From the NCBI GenBank assembly GCA_016235865.1, contig JACRIK010000019.1:1-64000 (forward strand): a DNA stretch of 64,000 nucleotides, read 5' to 3'. The DNA is from Planctomycetota bacterium (GTDB taxonomy: Bacteria > Planctomycetota > MHYJ01 > JACQXL01). Numbering within the stretch: the first letter of the stretch is position 1; each line of letters begins with the position of its first letter. The notes beneath the pieces were generated by a model, which saw only the letters and a program-made list of their open reading frames with translations, was not told the origin of the DNA and made no database searches. Positions 59,403-64,000 of this stretch are shown here, piece after piece. Position numbers and translations under genes: made by a program.

Positions 59403-60932
59403 TTACCACTGCCAGTTGTTCCAGAAGAAGAAATAACCAATACCGCCGCAGGAATAGAATACCCCAATCATCTCGGCGCGTTGTGCTTCAGTCACTTCTC
59501 CAAAATTACCGTAATACCACGGCGTCCCTGCAGGAATCCCTTGCGGAACTACACTGGCAACCGAAACATCATGCCCGCTGCTTTCGTATCTCCGTGTTCC
59601 ACCTGTGGTATTGTCAAACATAAAATCAAAACTACCCACCAGAGATTTTAGGGCGCTGGTATCCGTAACCTCAACATAAGCCGCACCGTCCCAGGCATAC
59701 CACTTAACATCAACCGAAGTTATCCTTTTGCTCCCATCAACATTAACCTTAATTGAAGGAACAAAACCCTTGATAACTGTTCCGGAAATAGGCGAGGCCA
59801 CCGCCACATCAAATTCAGCGCTGGAAAGTAAGGTTGATGTGCCAGTGTTGGTAACTCCAAACTTCCAGAATCCGACTGGAATTGTCCCGGTAAGCGAACC
59901 TGTTGAGTAAGATATATTACCGTATCTTTCTCCAGCAAAGAAGTCATTCGCCCAGGCCTCCCATTCACCACCGACGGTCGGCCCACCGGTAGTATTATTC
60001 AGATTAGATATCGGGGTTGAAGTATCATAGATAAAACCGCTATCTTTCGCTTCCACACTGGCAGGCGGATACAATTCCAACAATGCCTTGGGTGTTCCGG
60101 TCGGAGGACCTATAAACTGCTGAACAGTGATTCCCATAAAATTGCTATCCAGTTGGAAGTTATAGCCACCGCTGAACGTGAAAGTGCTTGGGTTGGGGAA
60201 ACCGGTACCGCTGATGGCTGAATAATCCCCGCTCCAATTATAATCAGGCCTAAGATTCCAATATACGCCGCCCTGATAATTAAAATACAGATTCTTAACA
60301 ATCTTGAGCAGGTCGTCGTTCTTGGCTAAATCAAGCAATTGGGACTGGCTCAAGGAAAAAGCGGTTGTGGTTACCGTATTTTCGGTCAGGGCAACATCGC
60401 TGTCGGTAATACTTTGCTCAATCGTTCCCAGATCAAGCGAGGAAGCAGTAGCCGAACTTACCGGAGCCAGGAGCATACTGTCTGTTGTATTCATCTTCAA
60501 GGCAACATAACCCACGAATTTCTCCCGGCCGGTTACGCTACTATCTACCAGAATCAAAAGCCAATTCCTGTCCTTCTCTAATGATAAATTAAAGGTGCCG
60601 TCTACGTTTATAACCGCCTCTTTTATCCCCTGGAGACAATATTCGCCCAAGTATCCGCTGTCATATGGCATTGCAATAACCTTATCCACCGTGCCATCAG
60701 AATACGCCGCCCAGGCCTTCTGGGGTTGGAAAATAGTGCAGAACCTATCAAGGATATTTGATGGCGCTGCAGCAACAATATAACTGGTACCGATTTTACC
60801 GCTTAGCGTCAGTTTGGCTACGCTGCTGCTGCCGCTGGAACTACTACTACCTCCGCAGCCGTTATAACCGATAACTATCACGGCTATCAATACTGCAACC
60901 AGCCCCAGCTTCATCCAAAGTCCTCTGTTCAT
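59403..60932 (-). CDS. Large secreted lipoprotein, paralogue of the 3144-4694 protein
   Basis: The 509-aa product has the same plan as the 516-aa protein at 3144: lipoprotein signal with GYNGCGGSSS, VAKLTLSGKIGTSY, ILDRFCTIFQPQKAWAA, KDRNWLLILVDSS, LLDLAKNDDLLKIVKNL and a C-terminal IGYFFFWNNW. The two share clear blocks but only about a third of residues. A strong promoter and a terminator bracket it, so it is transcribed alone. No enzyme motif is seen. Confidence 0.78.
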   Translation of the reverse strand: MNRGLWMKLGLVAVLIAVIVIGYNGCGGSSSSSGSSSVAKLTLSGKIGTSYIVAAAPSNILDRFCTIFQPQKAWAAYSDGTVDKVIAMPYDSGYLGEYCLQGIKEAVINVDGTFNLSLEKDRNWLLILVDSSVTGREKFVGYVALKMNTTDSMLLAPVSSATASSLDLGTIEQSITDSDVALTENTVTTTAFSLSQSQLLDLAKNDDLLKIVKNLYFNYQGGVYWNLRPDYNWSGDYSAISGTGFPNPSTFTFSGGYNFQLDSNFMGITVQQFIGPPTGTPKALLELYPPASVEAKDSGFIYDTSTPISNLNNTTGGPTVGGEWEAWANDFFAGERYGNISYSTGSLTGTIPVGFWKFGVTNTGTSTLLSSAEFDVAVASPISGTVIKGFVPSIKVNVDGSKRITSVDVKWYAWDGAAYVEVTDTSALKSLVGSFDFMFDNTTGGTRRYESSGHDVSVASVVPQGIPAGTPWYYGNFGEVTEAQRAEMIGVFYSCGGIGYFFFWNNWQW

Positions 60933-61012
60933 ACACGCTCCTATCTTTTAGCTGCGGGTTATTTTGCTTATTATATAATCACTACAACAACCCTGAATAG
61001 CAATTATATATT

Positions 61013-61040
61013 AATATAACCACTTACATTAATTTGTCAA
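61013..61040 (-). promoter_or_regulatory. Sigma-70-type promoter of the 509-aa lipoprotein
   Basis: Minus strand TTGACA (61035-61040), 16 bases, TATATT (61013-61018). The surrounding sequence is AT-rich and the site lies about 80 bases before the start codon. Confidence 0.65.
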
Positions 61041-61053
61041 GTGGAATCTTGGA

Positions 61054-63045
61054 TTATTTCGATGCCGATTCAATATTGCGCAGTACGCCTTTGTAGGCAT
61101 TCAGAAATGCTTTTACGGACTTGTCGTCAAAGCCGGTGGTGGTGACCACCAGTCCGTCGGCCTGAACCGATTCGCCGGTATAATTGGCCTTCTTGGCCAT
61201 CATAACCGCGGAATACTCTTCAGCCGTGGTTATTTTCTTGGAGATAAATCTCTCGTCGGCATTGATTAGTATCACCGATGCGCCGCCAATGGCGCCGATG
61301 GCCTTTTTATTGTCCAGGCAATACTTGATGGCCGAGATAACGCCTTTGTCATTGACACTTTCACCACCCATCAAAATAACGCCGTCAATTCCGGATAACG
61401 AATCAGGATTAACAACCTGGTCTTTCGCAGCATTTACAACGACAAATTCCGCGCCATTGGTCATAAGAAATCTCATAATTATCCCCAAGTATTCAGTATC
61501 TGAAGAAGAAGACCAAACCAATACCTTCTTTCTGGCCTTGCCGGCCGGCGCCAGGTCATAGAACGGCTTCAATGCCGTCCGGATTACGGTGTTCCCGCGC
61601 TGGATGACCAGGGAAATAAATTTCTTCCGCTCGGTTAATGACTTCTCTATTTCCGTCTGGAAATCATCAATGGTATTGACAGCGACATTGTTTATATTGG
61701 TAATCATATCGCGTATCTGGAGATCGGCCCGGGCGGATGAGGAATTGGGCTGAACCCTGGTCACCCGCACGCCCTTCCGGTGCGGCAGTCCATAAATATA
61801 TTGGGTCAGGGCGGTTATTCGCTTTACCCCCAGGCCCAAGTCATCGTATCTCAGCTCCTTGATTTCACCCAACTGGTAGGCGTATTCCACGGCCGGCTCG
61901 TCTTCCACCATCTTGGTTTCAATAATACACTCACTATGTTTGTCCGACGGCCTGATAACCTTCAATTTGATGGGACTGCCTATTTCACGGCAGACAATAT
62001 TCCAATTGACATCATTGGCCTCGGCCGGCGTGCGGGCTGAAATCGCCTTGTCATCAATCTCAACGATAACATCGCCGGTCCGCAACCCGGCTCGGTAAAT
62101 ATATGAATCCTCTTCCACAAAACTGACCAGCAACCCTTTGGCTACACCCAATGCCTGGGCCAGGTTGTCATCCAGCTGATTGCTGAAAATGAACGGGATA
62201 TCAGCCCGTTTGAATCTCCCGTATTTCAGGAAATGCTCTTTTAACACCTTGACCACATTAATCGGTATGGCAAAACCGATGCCCTCTTGGCCTCCGCCGT
62301 AGGTATTCATCCCGATGACATTGCCCTTTTCATTGAGCAGCGGCCCGCCGCTGTTGCCCGGATTTATCGGCGCATCGGTCTGGAATACCTTGGTAAATGT
62401 CACCAAATCAGTCCGTTCAATGTTGCTTAAAATACCGGCGGTCAGGGTGCGTTTCAGCCCGCCCGGCGAACCGTAGGCATAGACCCGCTGTCCGGCCTGG
62501 ACCGAATCGGAATCGCCTAATTCTATCGGAACCAGCGGATTCTCCGGCTCAATCTTGACCAGCGCCACATCCGGGTCCAGGCAATGCCCGATTACCTTTC
62601 CCTTATAACTCTTCTCATCGGACAATACCACGCTGATAAGCTTGGCAATCTCCCTGGGGTCCTCGCTGTCCCGTTCCATGGTCGAAACCACATGCCCGTT
62701 GGTCAGGATATAACCGTCCGAACTGATGATATAACCGCTGCCCAAGCCCAGTTCGTGCTGAATCGTCACTACCGACGGGTCGATCTTCTTCAGGAGCGAT
62801 GACCCGGCCTCGTCCAGTTCCCCGGGCTTGGCGTCGGTATCGCCCGGCTGGCCTTCCCGACTTCCTTGCTCGGCCGGCGCAGGTTCCTGCACACCCGAAG
62901 GCGCTGTCCCGCCCGCGGCGGGAGTCCCTTTGGGTTCGCTATCGCGGTCACTGCTGTGTTCGCTACTATCCTGGCTTAATGTAATAGAAGAATCTGCTGT
63001 TGCCAAAATCGCAACCAGAACCATCAGATATATTAAATACTTCAC
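61054..63045 (-). CDS. HtrA-type serine protease fused to a DJ-1/PfpI-like domain
   Basis: The 663-aa protein starts at a GTG (63045) after AAAGGAGGGG. It has a signal peptide, a low-complexity linker, a protease domain with His118 (LTNGHVV), Asp159 (DPDVALVK) and Ser232 (NPGNSGGPL), two PDZ domains (about 285-385 and 415-490), and a C-terminal domain (about 505-655) that reads KVLVWSSSSDTEYLGIIMRF, VDGVILMGGESVN-like strands and AIGAIGGASVILINAD, as in the DJ-1/PfpI class. The nucleophile elbow has GGAS where DJ-1 has Cys, so that domain may bind rather than catalyse. It acts in the periplasm on misfolded proteins. Confidence 0.88.
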   Translation of the reverse strand: MKYLIYLMVLVAILATADSSITLSQDSSEHSSDRDSEPKGTPAAGGTAPSGVQEPAPAEQGSREGQPGDTDAKPGELDEAGSSLLKKIDPSVVTIQHELGLGSGYIISSDGYILTNGHVVSTMERDSEDPREIAKLISVVLSDEKSYKGKVIGHCLDPDVALVKIEPENPLVPIELGDSDSVQAGQRVYAYGSPGGLKRTLTAGILSNIERTDLVTFTKVFQTDAPINPGNSGGPLLNEKGNVIGMNTYGGGQEGIGFAIPINVVKVLKEHFLKYGRFKRADIPFIFSNQLDDNLAQALGVAKGLLVSFVEEDSYIYRAGLRTGDVIVEIDDKAISARTPAEANDVNWNIVCREIGSPIKLKVIRPSDKHSECIIETKMVEDEPAVEYAYQLGEIKELRYDDLGLGVKRITALTQYIYGLPHRKGVRVTRVQPNSSSARADLQIRDMITNINNVAVNTIDDFQTEIEKSLTERKKFISLVIQRGNTVIRTALKPFYDLAPAGKARKKVLVWSSSSDTEYLGIIMRFLMTNGAEFVVVNAAKDQVVNPDSLSGIDGVILMGGESVNDKGVISAIKYCLDNKKAIGAIGGASVILINADERFISKKITTAEEYSAVMMAKKANYTGESVQADGLVVTTTGFDDKSVKAFLNAYKGVLRNIESASK

Positions 63046-63349
63046 CCAGCCCCTCCTTTCATTCCGCCCATAAGTTATGCGCTTAATGTTTCTTTAAGTC
63101 GTGTTTTTAGTTTCTGTAAACTACTGCCGTATTGTTTTAGGTGTTTTTCCCGCTCATAGGCATCTGATTTTGAGATATATGTTTCATAATATATTAAACT
63201 AACTGGAAGATATTTACCGGTAGAATATGATTTACCTAAATTATGTTCTTCCAACCTCTTTTTTAGGTCTGAGGTACAACCGACATAAAACCAATTGCTT
63301 TTTTGGCTTTTTAGCAGATAAACATAATACATCTTAGGAGGGGCTGGGT
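63044..63349. mobile_element. GIY-YIG cassette bounded by 14-bp inverted repeats
   Basis: ACCCAGCCCCTCCT (63044-63057) and its exact reverse complement AGGAGGGGCTGGGT (63336-63349) flank the 86-codon GIY-YIG gene. The left repeat includes the ribosome site of the HtrA gene. The cassette lies between two genes that probably belong together. No target duplication is clear. Confidence 0.45.
63075..63332 (-). CDS. Small GIY-YIG nuclease domain protein
   Basis: The 85-aa protein (MYYVYLLKSQKSNWFYVGCT at the start) holds the GIY-YIG fold's YVYLL...YVG motif, RLEEHN and SKSDAYEREKHLKQY with the catalytic Glu. It is the UPF0213/YhbQ-like stand-alone class. A longer start at 63353 would overlap the previous stop (ATGA). 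Gene lies inside inverted repeats and may be a mobile cassette. Confidence 0.8.
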   Translation of the reverse strand: MYYVYLLKSQKSNWFYVGCTSDLKKRLEEHNLGKSYSTGKYLPVSLIYYETYISKSDAYEREKHLKQYGSSLQKLKTRLKETLSA

Positions 63350-64000
63350 TCATTTTTTGCCCTTCAGGTTAAGCGCCGTAAAGGAGGTGGAAATCCCGTT
63401 GGAGGTCTTCACCAGGACAATGGCCACCTTATCACGCCTGATGGCCTCCACGGCCTTGATAAAATCGTCTACGTTCTTAATCGGGGTTTTATTTAATTCT
63501 ATGATAACGTCGTCCCGGTTAATCAGATAGCTGCGTCCCGATATCGTCCCGGCCGGACTGCCCGGCAGGATATTATCAACTATCACGCCTTCCCGGATAA
63601 AAAGCCCTCTTTCGTAATAATCCACATCCGTAATATCCTGAACCGCCACGCCGATATCATCAGCCCGGAACTCCTTGGATTCGGGCTTCTTGGCGAACTT
63701 CACCTTGACCGGAATCACATCAGCCCCTCTTAATACCTTCAGATTTGCCTCCTTGCCCACCTCAGGGTCAAGGTATTTGACGAACTGCGATTCCAGGGCC
63801 TTGGCGCCCACCTTGGTCAGCGGCTTGTTATCAACCTCGATAATCAAATCGCCCTCTTTTATCCCGGCCTGTTCCATCGGGCTGTTCTTGACCGTGTATT
63901 TAACGATAATTCCCTTTTTGGGCAGGCCAATCATCTCGGCGTAATCCTCGTTAATCGGCGCCCAGCCGAATCCCAGCCAGGGCTTGCCTTTATCTTTTTC
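63350..64000 (-). CDS. PDZ-domain protein, probable HtrA partner (partial)
   Basis: The frame is open to the right edge of the window, so the N-terminus is missing; the internal ATG at 63934 is not the real start. The visible 216 residues include PWLGFGWAPINEDYAEMIGL, a PDZ domain (KNSPMEQAGIKEGDLIIEVDNKPL), a linker, and a second PDZ (VDNILPGSPAGTISGRSYLI) ending in STSFTALNLKGKK. It resembles the C-terminal part of an HtrA or S1C-like protein. It precedes the HtrA gene on the same strand. Confidence 0.75.
   Translation of the reverse strand, partial: EKDKGKPWLGFGWAPINEDYAEMIGLPKKGIIVKYTVKNSPMEQAGIKEGDLIIEVDNKPLTKVGAKALESQFVKYLDPEVGKEANLKVLRGADVIPVKVKFAKKPESKEFRADDIGVAVQDITDVDYYERGLFIREGVIVDNILPGSPAGTISGRSYLINRDDVIIELNKTPIKNVDDFIKAVEAIRRDKVAIVLVKTSNGISTSFTALNLKGKK

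Overview
The window looks like a Planctomycetota (PVC superphylum) genome fragment of roughly 50% GC, probably from an uncultivated lineage. The best marker is the short basic protein at 42375-42752, whose first 55 residues match the PVC-specific 'small basic protein' family. An FHA/HExxH peptidase of planctomycete type, a SpoVG homologue carrying a zinc ribbon, and a set of paralogous lipoproteins with a GY-x-GCGGSSS lipobox agree with this. No rRNA, tRNA or CRISPR array was recognised.

Layout. 0-8.6 kb: surface lipoproteins (Ig-like, delta-60 repeat, a 516-aa paralogue of the one at 59.4 kb), a frameshifted membrane gene, a tail-fibre-like repeat protein and a trypsin-like protease. 8.85-9.15 kb: fourteen 22-bp tandem repeats. 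9.3-14.6 kb: a strikingly AT-rich defence-like island on the minus strand with three CD-NTase-like nucleotidyltransferases, a Shedu (DUF4263) nuclease, a DUF6602-like nuclease and an MfnB-like TIM barrel, with overlapping reading frames. 14.6-17.1 kb: PLD nuclease, zinc ribbon and small unknown proteins. 17.5-30.0 kb and 35.8-36.6 kb: dense two-component signalling (three histidine kinases, an HD-GYP regulator, an NtrC-type regulator, a double receiver), with SpoVG, Coa1-like and RsbW-like genes between. 30.1-33.7 kb: a radical SAM/SPASM maturase with an unannotated 31-34 aa Cys-Cys peptide just upstream and a family 5 solute-binding protein, followed by a histidine kinase and the NtrC-type regulator. 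33.9-41.4 kb: TonB receptor, M16 peptidase, NadA, Fn3-like repeat protein. 41.5-45.7 kb: PVC small basic protein operon with a strong promoter and structured leader, then two oxidoreductases. 46.4-54.5 kb: RecG, MreB/MreC/MreD, HD-GYP protein, GlmM. 54.6-64 kb: FHA metallopeptidase, S41 peptidase, lipoprotein, an HtrA fused to a DJ-1/PfpI-like domain, a GIY-YIG cassette bounded by 14-bp inverted repeats, and a partial PDZ protein.

Two clusters are the best candidates for undescribed systems. One is the Shedu / MfnB-like / CD-NTase / DUF6602-like operon. The other is the peptide / radical SAM / solute-binding protein / kinase / sigma-54-regulator cluster, which could be a peptide-signalling circuit. 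The whole window is also peppered with at least ten families of short palindromic repeats. Several sit in frame inside genes, so that the repeat is translated, and one carries an amber codon that splits the solute-binding protein gene. Functional calls rest on reading motifs by eye; no database search was run.
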